Below, one piece after another: positions 51,048 through 60,390 of a DNA stretch of 64,000 nucleotides. Origin of the DNA: Nocardia abscessus NBRC 100374 (GTDB lineage Bacteria > Actinomycetota > Actinomycetes > Mycobacteriales > Mycobacteriaceae); NCBI RefSeq assembly GCF_000308455.1, contig NZ_BAFP01000274.1, forward strand, positions 328,036 through 392,035. The letters run 5' to 3'. The notes below the pieces were generated by a model. It saw nothing but the letters and a program-made list of their open reading frames with translations, did no database searches and was not told the origin of the DNA. Both the position numbers and the translations under genes were made by a program. Position 1 is the first letter of the stretch. Each line of letters opens with the position of its first letter.

Positions 51048-51974
51048 CTACGCGTGCGTTTTCTGCCGCGCCGGTGACACCAGCCGTGGGTGGTAGGCGA
51101 GGCAGGCGGCCGATGCGCCGTCCGCGGCCAGGAAGATCACCGTGCGCGCGGTGTCGACCAAACCCGTGTCCAGTGCGTTGAGGTACGCATGGACGGGGGC
51201 CGCGGTGTAGGGATCTCCGATCGAGGGGTCGAAACCGACGACCGACGACGACGGGATGGCAAGGGTGTCGGCCAAACGGGTACGGAATCCGAAATCCCGG
51301 ACCGGAGCCAGCAGCACCGCGTTCCCCTCGGCGAAGTCGACGCCGTCGAGTCCTTCCGCGTCCAGGCAGGAGCGCACCGCCGCGGTCGCCAGAGCGACCG
51401 GGTCCTCCGCACCGGCGCGAACGCACATGGCGCTACGGCCGTCTGCGCCGGCATCGTCCAAGGCCACCCAGGCAGTCGGGTCGACGACGCCGGTGGTCTC
51501 GCGGAACTGGAGCCGGCCGAATCCGCCTGCGGTAGGCGAAGTCCCGAGCAGCAGCGCCGCGCCGCTCGCGCTGTACGGGAAACCGGCGACGTGGCGCCGG
51601 GTCGAGGGGTGGGTGTCACCCGCGACGAGCAACGCGTACCGCACGGCACCCGTTGCCAGGAACGAATCGGCGGTCACGAGGGCATGCAGCAGCCCGGTGG
51701 CGCCGTGCATCAGGTCGAAGGAGAAGGTAGGAGCACGCTCTGCCTCGTAAGCCAGTCCCAGGCCGATCCGCTTCTGGATGAGCGCCGACACTGCGGGCTC
51801 GGAGATGTTGCAGTCGCGGAAGACGCCCGCGTTGACCAGCATGCCGACCTCGTCGAGGCCGACACCGGAGCGCTCCACGCAGGCGAGTGCCGCGCGCGCG
51901 GCCAGTTCGAAGTAGCTACCGGTGTCCGGGTCGGAGTTCGTCGCGGCCGAGATGATCGTCGTCCCCATTCTCAT
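51048..51974 (-). CDS. KAS III-like subunit lacking the catalytic triad
   Basis: 308 residues from ATG 51974, which overlaps the stop of the upstream KAS III gene (ATGA). Thiolase/KAS III fold: YFELAARAALACVERSGVGL, FSFDLMHGATGLLHALV, YALLVAGDTHPS, and the C-terminal FDPSIGDPYTAAPVHAYLNAL. In the segment aligned with FDVSNACAG of the partner, the nucleophile Cys is Ala92, and the aligned Asn is Asp, so the Cys-His-Asn triad is lost. It probably forms a heterodimer with the active subunit encoded next to it, as in PqsB/PqsC. Confidence 0.82.
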   Translation of the reverse strand: MRMGTTIISAATNSDPDTGSYFELAARAALACVERSGVGLDEVGMLVNAGVFRDCNISEPAVSALIQKRIGLGLAYEAERAPTFSFDLMHGATGLLHALVTADSFLATGAVRYALLVAGDTHPSTRRHVAGFPYSASGAALLLGTSPTAGGFGRLQFRETTGVVDPTAWVALDDAGADGRSAMCVRAGAEDPVALATAAVRSCLDAEGLDGVDFAEGNAVLLAPVRDFGFRTRLADTLAIPSSSVVGFDPSIGDPYTAAPVHAYLNALDTGLVDTARTVIFLAADGASAACLAYHPRLVSPARQKTHA

Positions 51975-53020
51975 GCCTCCAGACGCGAGATGGTCGCGGC
52001 GAGGTATCCGGAGACGATGCCCGACGCCGCCGGAATCATGAGAATTTTCGACCCTTTCGGAATTCTCTCCTGCGCGAGATGCTCGTGCAGAACCAGGAAG
52101 TGCGAGGTAGAGGCGGTATTGCCGTAGTCGTGCAACACGTTGAGAGCCTGCGGCATCGGCGTGCCGAAGTGACGTTCGGTCAGATCGGAGATGTAGTCGA
52201 TGGCCGGGGCGCTGAACTGGTGATGAATCCAGTAGTCGTACTTCTCGCTCTCCCACCTGCGCCCGTTCTCGGCGAGGAAGTCGGCCATTCGGTTGATGGC
52301 CTGCTGATAGCGGGCCTCGTTCTGCATGGCGCGGTTGTCGGTGTACATCGCGATACCGCCGGTACGGTCACTGGGCATTCCGATGCAGTGCTCGGCGCCG
52401 TCGGCCGTGGTCATCAGTTCGACGTAGTGGATCTCGTCGTCGTCGTTACCGCGGCCGTCGAGCACGACCGCGACTGCCGCGTCCCCGACGGTCAGCGCCG
52501 CGAACTGCGGGTCGTAGGGTTCGCTGATCTCGCGGACAGCTGTCTCGGCGATCGGCGTGATCTGCTCACCGCTCACCACCAGGCCATTGCGCACGACACC
52601 GGCCTTGATCATGCGGTCGAGCACCATCACACCGGTGATCATCCCGGCGCAGGCGTTCGAAACGTCGAAGTGCCGTGCCGTCTTCGCACCGATCGCTCTG
52701 CCCAGCATCAGCGCGAAAGACGGTGCGTAACAGAAGATCCCCGCGCCACGCGTGCGCGTGATGGAAGCCGAGATCACGATGTCCAGCTCGTCGGCCCGGT
52801 AATCGGAGTGCCGCAGACAATCCTCGATCGCGTGCAACGCCAGCTCGAAGGACGATTCGTACCGGTCCGGATCCGAGTCGTAGACCCGCCGATTCCTGAT
52901 TCCGGTGATTCGCTCCAGATCCAGCGACCTCGGCACAGCCAGGTCGGCGATCAGATCCTCGGTGGAGCGGACGGTGGTGGGTGTGTACGAGCCGATCGAC
53001 TCGAAACGCGTACGAAGCAT
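51971..53020 (-). CDS. KAS III-like condensing enzyme, active subunit
   Basis: 349 residues. Catalytic Cys124 in FDVSNACAGM, His266 in YWIHHQFSA and Asn300 in HDYGNTAST are all present, so it should form an acyl-enzyme and condense or transfer acyl groups from CoA or ACP. SITGIRNRR-like text (ERITGIRNRRVYD) near residue 38 is typical of FabH relatives. It follows the SDR gene by 77 bases and is coupled to the inactive partner by ATGA. The operon SDR-KAS III-KAS III-like may build a fatty or quinolone-like product; inference. Confidence 0.88.
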   Translation of the reverse strand: MLRTRFESIGSYTPTTVRSTEDLIADLAVPRSLDLERITGIRNRRVYDSDPDRYESSFELALHAIEDCLRHSDYRADELDIVISASITRTRGAGIFCYAPSFALMLGRAIGAKTARHFDVSNACAGMITGVMVLDRMIKAGVVRNGLVVSGEQITPIAETAVREISEPYDPQFAALTVGDAAVAVVLDGRGNDDDEIHYVELMTTADGAEHCIGMPSDRTGGIAMYTDNRAMQNEARYQQAINRMADFLAENGRRWESEKYDYWIHHQFSAPAIDYISDLTERHFGTPMPQALNVLHDYGNTASTSHFLVLHEHLAQERIPKGSKILMIPAASGIVSGYLAATISRLEA

Positions 53021-53097
53021 GGTCCCCTGCTTTCTGCTCCAGTCGGCGACGAAGGTCGTGTTGTGCTCGGCGACAACGCGTCGCCGGTCCGCTGCGT

Positions 53098-53934
53098 CTA
53101 GTCGGTCAGCCCGACCAAGGTCGCGCTGACATCGCAGAGCTGCTGTCCGACCGCGTCGTCCTGCGCCGCACGCGACGGAGTCTTGATGCGGTTCTTCTGG
53201 AAATAGCAGCCACTGACCGTGGCGACGGCGGGATCGGTGGCCAGGTAGGTGAGTGCCCGGCCGCCCTCCGCGGCGGAGATCATGAACACTCGTTTGGCGA
53301 GCGCCGCGAAGGGTCGCCCGAACCAGGGCATCGAATCCCAGATTCCGGTCGCTACCGCACCGGGGTGGAAGGCATTGACTGTCACACCGGTGCCGTCGAG
53401 GCGCCGCGCCAGCGCCCGGGCGTAGAGGACATTCGCCAATTTGGAGCGGCTGTAGGCCTTTTCTCCCGAATATCCGCGCCGGAAGCCGAGATCCGCGAAA
53501 TCCATGGTGGCGCCGAACTGCATGACCGATGAGGTGAACACGATGCGGGACGGGGCGCTGTGCACCATCAGATCGACGAGCAGTTCGGTGAGCAGGAAAC
53601 CGCCGAGATGGTTCACCGCGAACGTCGACTCGATGCCGTCCTCGGTCTCGATTCGGGTCGGGTAATAGCCACCGGCGTTGTTGGCCAGCACATCCAGGTG
53701 GTCATACGTGGCCAGCACCTCCTTCGCCAGCTGCCGGACAGACGACTGCGAGGCGAAATCGCACTCCAGCGTGTCGACGCTCGCCGCCCCGGCCGAGCGG
53801 ACCAGTCGCGCCGCACCGGAGAGCTTCTGTGGATTCCGGCCGACCAAGACGAGCCGATGCCCCTGCGCCGCCAGTTGCTGAGCCGATTCGAGACCGATAC
53901 CCGATGTCGCCCCCGTGATCAGGATTGTCTGCAC
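53098..53934 (-). CDS. short-chain dehydrogenase/reductase, retinol-dehydrogenase-like
   Basis: 278 residues from GTG 53934, with AGGGTGG upstream; the frame opens earlier at 53985 but the added text has no family match. VQTILITGATSGIGLESAQQ is the NAD(P)-binding motif, LDVLANNAGG the NAG motif, and YSRSK the Tyr-Lys catalytic pair. Substrates may be a ketone or alcohol on a lipid-like chain. First gene of the minus-strand KAS III operon. Confidence 0.88.
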   Translation of the reverse strand: MQTILITGATSGIGLESAQQLAAQGHRLVLVGRNPQKLSGAARLVRSAGAASVDTLECDFASQSSVRQLAKEVLATYDHLDVLANNAGGYYPTRIETEDGIESTFAVNHLGGFLLTELLVDLMVHSAPSRIVFTSSVMQFGATMDFADLGFRRGYSGEKAYSRSKLANVLYARALARRLDGTGVTVNAFHPGAVATGIWDSMPWFGRPFAALAKRVFMISAAEGGRALTYLATDPAVATVSGCYFQKNRIKTPSRAAQDDAVGQQLCDVSATLVGLTD

Positions 53935-54040
53935 AGCCGACCACCCTGCCACAGAAGTTTCCCCGCAGATTGCTGACACGGCCACCGGTGCAAGATTTTC
54001 GCCGCTCGGGTGCGAGCGCGTCCCGGCGGCGCCGGTGGTT

Positions 54041-55219
54041 TCAGCGGTGCGCCGCGCGATCGGCGCCGCGCTGGGACGCCACGATGCGAACCAGATCGCC
54101 GAGGGCGATCTCCACGTCGGTGAGGTGCAGACCCCAGTTCGCGTCGGGGACGGGGTACAGCTCGGGGCTGCCCGGTTCCGGAGTCGCCAGCAGTGCCGTG
54201 GCGTCGCCGCCGCGCACGCACTGGAGCCGGTACTTTTCGGCGGGGACCAGCCACGGGGTCGGCGCGGCGACGGCGGATGGCCCGCGGCGCAGCGCCACTT
54301 CCACGCCGAGCGGGCTGGGCACCGGGCTCGTGCGGAGCACGGTGGCCGCGGTGCGCGGTTCGTTCTCGGCCAGCGAGGTCGGGTTGGTGCAGGCGATCTC
54401 GTAGTCGGGGCCGTACGGCCGAGGCAGCGGCTCCGGGGTCATCGGGTTGCGGCCGAATCGGCTGTCCGCGGGCGGGGTTGCGCCGAAGGTTTGCCAGGCG
54501 AGCACGCATCGCGTGTGCCGCTCGCTGCGGCACAGCGGCAGGTAGCGGAAGTCGCCGCCGACGTCAGCGTGCTTCGGCACCACCACATTGCCGCCGAGCA
54601 GGATCGCCGACAGGATACGGTCGCGCACCGCCTGCTGCGGTTCGATCTCCTCTCGGATCAGTTGGCGCAGCATGCGCGCACCCTGCGAATGCCCGATCAG
54701 CACGACCGGCCTTCCGCTCTCGCGCTCTGCGACGAACTGCCGCCACGCCCGCAGGACGTCCTCGTATGCAATCCGCGCCATCTCGGCGCGTTGCTCGGGG
54801 GAGTAGGCCCGCTCCGCCGCCAGCGCGGTAACGGTCCGCTGCCGGTACACCGGCGCGAACACCTGACAGACCTGGGAGAATCGGGCCGCCTGCTGTTCGG
54901 CGACCGCCCGTACCTCCGGTGTCACCGCGGTGTCGGAGTTGGGCGTCGGCTCCAGTGACACCGTGGGATAGACATAGAAGCAGTCCACCTCGGAATCGGC
55001 GGCGGGAGCTGGTTGCTCACGCACATCGGGTTGCCCCGCCTGCCGCACCGTCGTCGCCGAGCCGCTGCGGCAGGGATCGTTCGCCTGATCCGGCCTGCAC
55101 AACCACACGACACCGGCGTCACCGACCGGGTCGGCCACCGCGCTCACCGACGATCCCGCACACAGGCCGACTCCGCATACGACGGCCGCCACCGCCCGCC
55201 GCCACCGACTGTCCCGCAT
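54041..55219 (-). CDS. secreted DUF3089 alpha/beta hydrolase
   Basis: 392 residues from ATG 55219 (GAGG nine bases upstream; GTG 55228 alternative). Signal peptide (RAVAAVVCGVGLCAGSSVSA then VADP). The mature part has DCFYVYPTVSLEP, typical of DUF3089, and the nucleophile elbow VLIGHSQGARML with the serine in GHSQG, and cysteine pairs suggesting disulfides outside the cell. DUF3089 proteins are serine hydrolases (lipase or esterase-like) found in Nocardia and mycobacteria. Single gene, same direction as its neighbours. Confidence 0.85.
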   Translation of the reverse strand: MRDSRWRRAVAAVVCGVGLCAGSSVSAVADPVGDAGVVWLCRPDQANDPCRSGSATTVRQAGQPDVREQPAPAADSEVDCFYVYPTVSLEPTPNSDTAVTPEVRAVAEQQAARFSQVCQVFAPVYRQRTVTALAAERAYSPEQRAEMARIAYEDVLRAWRQFVAERESGRPVVLIGHSQGARMLRQLIREEIEPQQAVRDRILSAILLGGNVVVPKHADVGGDFRYLPLCRSERHTRCVLAWQTFGATPPADSRFGRNPMTPEPLPRPYGPDYEIACTNPTSLAENEPRTAATVLRTSPVPSPLGVEVALRRGPSAVAAPTPWLVPAEKYRLQCVRGGDATALLATPEPGSPELYPVPDANWGLHLTDVEIALGDLVRIVASQRGADRAAHR

Positions 55220-55463
55220 CGCGCACACCTCACTGGTTCCACACCGGCCATCGGTGCTGACCTTGCCGCACCGCGAACGGTCGTCCGGGCGCCTTCGACG
55301 GCGTCAGCCTAGCGACGATCGCCCATGGCGGGACACCGATCCGCCGCCTCGGCGACGGTCGCTGCGATTCGGTGGCTGCTCGGCCCTCGGCAGTTGCCGG
55401 TCGACAGCGGCGACAGCTGTGCGTGCCTCGGCGGGGAAGACGAACTGCGTTGGTGGCAGCAGG

Positions 55464-56459
55464 TCAGTGCGCGCCGAGCGTATCGAGGATCATCGGACGC
55501 GCAGTCGCGAGCGCTTGCTGCCAGTAGGGCCAGGTGTGCGTTCCGTCGATGACGTCGACGCGGGCGGTGATCCCCAGCGCCGCGATTCGATCACGGAACA
55601 TCTGGGCGGCAGCGGTCGTCATCGACTCCAGGCCCATCGCGTTGACCGTGTTCCCGACTCCGTACGGCAGGTCGAGCGGACCGGGCAGGCCATTGCCGGT
55701 CGATACGTAGATCGGCAGTCCGCGCAGCAATTCCGCCTGCACGGTGGCGTCGTTGCGGCTCCAGGCCGGGTCTCCGACCGGACCCCACATGTCGTCCACA
55801 TTGAAGTTGCCCTCGTCCCACATGGCGGCACGCATCGCCTCGTTCCAGAGCGGAAACGTCGGGTGCAGGAATCCGGAGAAGGAGCCGGCGAACTTGAACT
55901 GGTTGCGATGGTGGGCGGCCAGCGTCAGGGCGGCGTTACCCCCCATGGAGGCGCCGACGATGGCGTTGTTGGTTCGCGACACACCGTACCGCTGCAGGTA
56001 GGCAGGCAGTTCACGGGTGAGGAAGGTCTCCCACTTGTACGTGGTCTTCTGACCGTTGGTGCTACTCGGCCGGTACCAGTCGGTGTAGAAACTCGAGTGT
56101 CCGCCGACCGGGAACACCAATGTGACGTTGTCTCCGGCGAACTGGCGCAGGGCGTCGGTATCGGTCGTCCACTGATTGTGGTCGGCCGGCGCACGCAGAC
56201 CGTCGAGCACGTAGAGGGCCGCGCTCCCGCCGCGGGCGGCCCACTGGACCTGGACTTTGATCGGCCCCATGCTGGACGGCACGGAAAGCTCCGTGTGACC
56301 GCCTGCCGGTGCGCGCAATATCGGTGCGTGGATCGGCGCGGCGGTAGCCGCGGCCACACCGAGCGACGACATGAGCACAGCCGTCACCATGGCAGCGCCG
56401 GTCTTCCTCAGCCGACCACGAACAACCCGCTGCTTCCCAGATCGCGCTGCCATGCCCAC
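55464..56459 (-). CDS. antigen-85-like secreted esterase (mycolyltransferase family)
   Basis: 331 residues from GTG 56459, seven bases after AGGAGG; ATG 56465 or 56453 are also in frame. Basic signal peptide (VTAVLMSSLGVAAATAA). Esterase D/Ag85 fold: ALYVLDGLRAPADHNQW, IVGASMGGNAALTLAAHH with Ser171, and the C-terminal GTHTWPYWQQAL with the catalytic His. Ag85 enzymes attach mycolic acids to trehalose and arabinogalactan, so an envelope role is likely. Single gene. Confidence 0.88.
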   Translation of the reverse strand: MGMAARSGKQRVVRGRLRKTGAAMVTAVLMSSLGVAAATAAPIHAPILRAPAGGHTELSVPSSMGPIKVQVQWAARGGSAALYVLDGLRAPADHNQWTTDTDALRQFAGDNVTLVFPVGGHSSFYTDWYRPSSTNGQKTTYKWETFLTRELPAYLQRYGVSRTNNAIVGASMGGNAALTLAAHHRNQFKFAGSFSGFLHPTFPLWNEAMRAAMWDEGNFNVDDMWGPVGDPAWSRNDATVQAELLRGLPIYVSTGNGLPGPLDLPYGVGNTVNAMGLESMTTAAAQMFRDRIAALGITARVDVIDGTHTWPYWQQALATARPMILDTLGAH

Positions 56460-56968
56460 CCGCATTCCTCCTGGCCTCTTCCTGTTCACCGACCGATCAG
56501 ATCCGAATCAGACTGTCGTCGAGGGCAACTCGCTTCCTCCGCGCTTGCGGCCCGTCGCGCCCGGGATCGGGAGATCATCCTAGGTTGCGCCGCGGCGGCC
56601 CCGGAGCGCCGTCATAGTCAGACATGGGAACCTCTGACCTGACACCTTGCGCAAGTGCGGGCAACTCACCGGCGCTGGGTCCGCTTACCGGCGTAAGGCG
56701 ATGCGGATCACCGGCTGAAACCGCTGGTGAGCGACCTCATCCAGATGGTAGCCCGAACAGCAGCTGCACGGCGGCGCTCCATCGGTGCTCGGGAGTCGGG
56801 CGTGTCGCCGCGGCGGCGCGTCTCGAACAAGCGGCGTGACGGTGGCTCCTGGTGTCGTTGTCGACCGGCAGGCGGCCGGGGGCTGAAGCACGACCGAACG
56901 CGGCCCGGATCGCCGAGCAACAGCCGGAACGATCCAACCGCGTCAGGCTGGTGGCGCGAGTCCAGCGC
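56460..56968. other. 509-base intergenic region
   Basis: No recognised gene; overlapping frames are arginine- and serine-rich shadows without ribosome-binding sites. It may contain the promoter of the minus-strand esterase at its left end. I see no repeats or palindromes of note. Confidence 0.35.
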
Positions 56969-57649
56969 TCATTCCTGGTTCATCGAGTCGGTGGCACGGT
57001 CGGCGGGGGCGTCATAGACCAGGGAGTATCGCCAGAACAGGCGACGCCGGATCCGGGCCCCCGGCAGTTCCCGCGCGGCGGCGGCCCGGATTTCCGCGAG
57101 AGTTTCCTTCGGATCGGCGGTCGGTGCGGTCATATGCGGGGGCAGCGCGGCGGCTCGGGCCGGGTGCTCGATCAGTCCCATCACCGGGTTGGCGACTATG
57201 GCAGGCAGGTCGGCGAGCAAGTCGATGGGTCCGGCTTGGCGGTAGCAGCCGACGATCACGAGCCGCCCGCCCGGTGCCAGACAGTCGCGCAACTCGCGCA
57301 AGGTCGGCGCCAGGGGCAGATGGTGCAGGACGGCGACGAGGGTGATCGCGTCCCAGCGCCGCCGTGGGTCCCGCCCGGCGAAATCGGCGTGCACGATGGT
57401 CACCGCGGGATCGTCGGTGAAGCGCTCCGCCGCGACCCGGGCAGTCGCGGGGTCCGGTTCGAGCGCCGTCACGGTGGTGACGCGCTGACGCAGCCGGGCG
57501 ACGAGGTTGCCTGTGCCGCAACCGACATCGAGAACGTGACGAGCTCCGGACGACGCCACCCGACCGACGACCCAGCGGCCGTAGTGATCGTTGTGGCTCC
57601 ACGGATGTCGCTGGTTGAACCGGTCGAGTCGAGACAGCAGCACCGCCAT
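56969..57649 (-). CDS. class I SAM-dependent methyltransferase
   Basis: 226 residues. HVLDVGCGTGNLVARL is motif I for SAM binding, VTALEPDPATARVA motif II, and ITLVAVLHHLPL the motif with the usual histidines, then LRDCLAPGGRLVIVGC. Similar to UbiE/Methyltransf_25-type small enzymes. The substrate is unknown. It follows the protease gene on the minus strand by 18 bases, so the two may be cotranscribed. Confidence 0.85.
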   Translation of the reverse strand: MAVLLSRLDRFNQRHPWSHNDHYGRWVVGRVASSGARHVLDVGCGTGNLVARLRQRVTTVTALEPDPATARVAAERFTDDPAVTIVHADFAGRDPRRRWDAITLVAVLHHLPLAPTLRELRDCLAPGGRLVIVGCYRQAGPIDLLADLPAIVANPVMGLIEHPARAAALPPHMTAPTADPKETLAEIRAAAARELPGARIRRRLFWRYSLVYDAPADRATDSMNQE

Positions 57650-57667
57650 CCAGGAATTGTCGCAATC

Positions 57668-58339
57668 TCAGATCGGCCGGAATCCGGCGCCTATGTCACC
57701 GCGGGCGTCGATGTCGGTGAGGATGGCGTTGATGTCGGTTCCCACCTCCGGCCCCAGGCACCCCATGCCCAAGTAGGCGTTGACCATGCCGACCAGGGTC
57801 GAACCGATCACCACCGGCGCGCCGGAATCGCCTTTGAGCACACACATCTGGGTCCAGGTGTCGCGGCTGTCGCCCATCATGTCGCCCCAGGCGACACCGC
57901 AGGTCCGGCCGGTGGTGCGGCCCTTCTTGCACACGACGTCGGGAAATTGCGCGGGAGCGCCGAGACCGTCGATGAAGAACCCGCCGACGTCTCGGGTGGG
58001 ATCGACCCGTGCGGCATCGAATGCGATGATCCCGTAGTCCAGTTCACGATCGGCGTAGACGAAGCGCCCCAGCACTCCGTAGCTGGGATACGTCACGGAC
58101 GCGACGCGCGCGCCGGGCTCACCGCAATGGCCCGCGGTCAACCCCACCAACCGGCCGCTCGCGTCGTAGCCGATGGTGGTGAGCGTGCACTCGGCTTGAT
58201 CATCGATCACGATCCCTGATCCACCGCCTATCGGCGGTGGCGGCAACTGTGGAACACCGACCGCCGCGCCGGCGCCGGCCGAGACCGGGCCGCACGCCAG
58301 CGCCGCCGCGGCGACAACCTTCATCAGCGATCGACTCAT
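57668..58339 (-). CDS. secreted trypsin-like S1 serine protease
   Basis: 223 residues from ATG 58339 (GGAGG upstream; the longer frame to 58453 is discarded). Signal peptide at 1-25, then the chymotrypsin-fold catalytic residues His71 (GLTAGHC), Asp101 (RELDYGI) and Ser172 (LKGDSGAP). Several cysteine pairs indicate disulfides. Similar to S1 peptidases of Nocardia and mycobacteria (streptogrisin-like size). A putative role in extracellular digestion; no pro-domain seen. Confidence 0.9.
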   Translation of the reverse strand: MSRSLMKVVAAAALACGPVSAGAGAAVGVPQLPPPPIGGGSGIVIDDQAECTLTTIGYDASGRLVGLTAGHCGEPGARVASVTYPSYGVLGRFVYADRELDYGIIAFDAARVDPTRDVGGFFIDGLGAPAQFPDVVCKKGRTTGRTCGVAWGDMMGDSRDTWTQMCVLKGDSGAPVVIGSTLVGMVNAYLGMGCLGPEVGTDINAILTDIDARGDIGAGFRPI

Positions 58340-58839
58340 TGTTCCTCCAACCGGATCGAGCAAGTTCGCCGCGACCCGAGCCGAGCCGAGGCCGACGCCC
58401 GCGGCGTCTCGCCACCGAAGTCCGCGACCAGCACGAACTTTCGTGTGTTCCACTCCGAGCTACCCACCCCGACGAGACGGAAACGGGCAACCGCTCGGAT
58501 GACCCATGCCGTGCGCACTGAATCGAGCCGAGTCAGGGCCACTCACGCACATGCTGCGACCCACGGGATTCGAACGCCGCCATCACTCTGATCAGCTCCG
58601 GCGTCACCACAGCACCGTAGAACCATCGACCAAAACATCCGCACCTGCCACATGTAGCGCTGAGCGAAGCGGCCACGCCGCAGTGGTCGGCGGGCCAGCG
58701 CCGCTGCGGCTCAGGACATCCGGTATTGCCGCGCTCGGGGCGTTCGCAGGAGTGTGTACGCGACTTCGGCTGCACCGATGACTTTCGGGTGGATCCGTCG
58801 TCTATACCTCTGGATATACCGACAGACAGGAGTTCAGGC
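58340..58839. other. 500-base intergenic region with tRNA-like 3' piece
   Basis: No gene recognised. At 58555-58574, read on the minus strand, TTCGAATCCCGTGGGTCGCA has the form of the T-loop to 3' end of a tRNA, with no tRNA body. A near-palindrome TATACC-TCTG-GATATA (58803-58818) sits 22 bases before the hydrolase start. Confidence 0.35.
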
Positions 58840-59703
58840 ATGACGAGACCGTTTCGATCTGGCATGACCACGGTACGGGCGAACGGTGTGGATCTCGGCA
58901 TCGAGAGCTTCGGCCGTGCGGACGATCCGCTGGTCCTGCTGGTCGGCGGCACAACGATGTTGTCCTGGCCCGACGCGCTGTGCGAGCGGCTCGCGTCGGG
59001 CGGGCGGCGCGTGGTCCGCTACGACCTGCGTGACTCCGGCGCGTCGACGACTCTCGACCCGGAGAATCCGGCGTACGACCTGCGGGATCTCGTCGCCGAC
59101 GCGGCCGCGTTGGTAGGGGTGCTCGGCGCCGAGACCGCCCATCTCGGTGGGGTCGGCGTCGGCGGAATGGTCGCTCAGGTCGCCGCGCTCGACTACCCGG
59201 AGGTGTTCTCCGCACTGACCCTGGTCGGCACCCGGCCGGTGGCGCCGGGCCCGGTCGACGAGGACCTGCCGGACCACGACCCGGCGATCATGGTCGCGCT
59301 GTTCTCCCACCCGATGCCGGACTGGACCGACCGGGATGCCGTCGCCGCGTTCGCCGCCGAGGGCGCCGAGCCGCTGGGCGACGATCCGGAGGAAGCGCGG
59401 GCGACGGCGGCCCGTATCTGGGACCGGACGCCGTCGAGCGATCCCGCGGTGCACCAGGCGAACCAGCTCGGGATGGTGTTCTCCCGGATCGACTGCGCCC
59501 CGCGATGGCGGGAGCGGCTCGGTGAGCTCGAAGTGCCCACGCTCGTGGTGCACGGTCGCGCCGACCCGTTCTTCCCGGTCGGCAACGGCGAGGTCCTCGC
59601 CGCCGAGATCCCCGCGGCGCGACTGCTCGTCCTAGACGACATGGGTACCGCCCTGCGGCACGCCGCGGCCGACCAGGTCGCTGCCGCCATGCTCGCCCTC
59701 TGA
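58840..59703 (+). CDS. alpha/beta hydrolase with altered catalytic residues
   Basis: 287 residues from ATG 58840 (AGGAG eight bases upstream). Alpha/beta hydrolase fold: LVLLVGGTTMLSWPDAL, VVRYDLRDSGAST, HLGGVGVGGMVAQVAALDYP, and VPTLVVHGRADPFFPV. The nucleophile elbow usually reads GHSMGG; here it is GVGVGG, so the catalytic Ser is Gly106. The usual His near the C-terminus (GMGH) is replaced by DMGT. The acid Asp is kept. It therefore may be a non-hydrolytic relative, perhaps binding a ligand. The OhrR-like gene follows by 93 bases. Confidence 0.82.
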   Translation: MTRPFRSGMTTVRANGVDLGIESFGRADDPLVLLVGGTTMLSWPDALCERLASGGRRVVRYDLRDSGASTTLDPENPAYDLRDLVADAAALVGVLGAETAHLGGVGVGGMVAQVAALDYPEVFSALTLVGTRPVAPGPVDEDLPDHDPAIMVALFSHPMPDWTDRDAVAAFAAEGAEPLGDDPEEARATAARIWDRTPSSDPAVHQANQLGMVFSRIDCAPRWRERLGELEVPTLVVHGRADPFFPVGNGEVLAAEIPAARLLVLDDMGTALRHAAADQVAAAMLAL

Positions 59704-59796
59704 CTGTTCGGCTGGACGTGCTGGGGTGCGAACGGTCATCCAGCAGGCGACTCGGTCGGAGCAGGACATGCGGATTCGCTCCAGTAGGGTGTCCTG

Positions 59797-60324
59797 ATGT
59801 CCGATGTAGCGCATCCTTCTCCAGCGGTGCGTGTCGACCCGGCCGGGGCGCCCGCCACCGCGAGAGCGGCAGAGCGCGATCTGCTCGCGCTCGCAGATCA
59901 GCTGTGCTTCGCTCTCTACTCCACCTCCCGCGCGATGACCGCGGCGTATCGGCCGTTCCTGGACGCGATGGAGGTCACCTACCCGCAGTACATCGCCCTG
60001 CTCGCGCTCTGGGAGCGGCCGGGGATGACCATGAAGGAGCTGGGCGAACAGCTACGCCTGGATTACGGCACCGTCTCGCCGCTGATCCAGCGTCTCCAGT
60101 CGCGAGGACTGGTCGAGAGCGTCCGGTGCACGCACGACCGCCGCTCGGTCGAGCTGCGCTCCACGGAAGCGGGTGATGCGCTGCAACGGGAAGCCAGGTC
60201 GATGATCGTCTCGGTGCTGGGCGAGGTCGGCTATCGCGTGGACGCGGTCATCGAGCTGCGCGACCAGGTCAACGCGCTCGGTGAACGCCTGGAGGCGGTG
60301 CTGTCCGAGCGGCGGAGTGGCTGA
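59797..60324 (+). CDS. MarR-family regulator, OhrR type
   Basis: 175 residues. MarR winged helix with LCFALYSTSRAMTAAYRPFL at the N-terminus; Cys37 of the LCFALY block is the residue that organic peroxides oxidise in OhrR. The tyrosines (Y41, Y64) fit the same family. No ohr peroxidase gene lies next to it; the neighbouring alpha/beta hydrolase may be the target. The ATG at 59797 is preceded by TAGGGT and six bases, the same leaderless pattern as the MDR gene at 12782. Confidence 0.85.
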   Translation: MSDVAHPSPAVRVDPAGAPATARAAERDLLALADQLCFALYSTSRAMTAAYRPFLDAMEVTYPQYIALLALWERPGMTMKELGEQLRLDYGTVSPLIQRLQSRGLVESVRCTHDRRSVELRSTEAGDALQREARSMIVSVLGEVGYRVDAVIELRDQVNALGERLEAVLSERRSG

Positions 60325-60390
60325 AGCGCAAGGCGATTGAGCTGATCCGGTCTCTGGCGGAGGCTGCCCTCGCCGCTCGAAGGAACCTCG

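Noticed and set aside
56624..57017. Small plus-strand frames in the 56.5-57.0 kb gap
   Set aside because: No start signals or known motifs; composition typical of chance frames.
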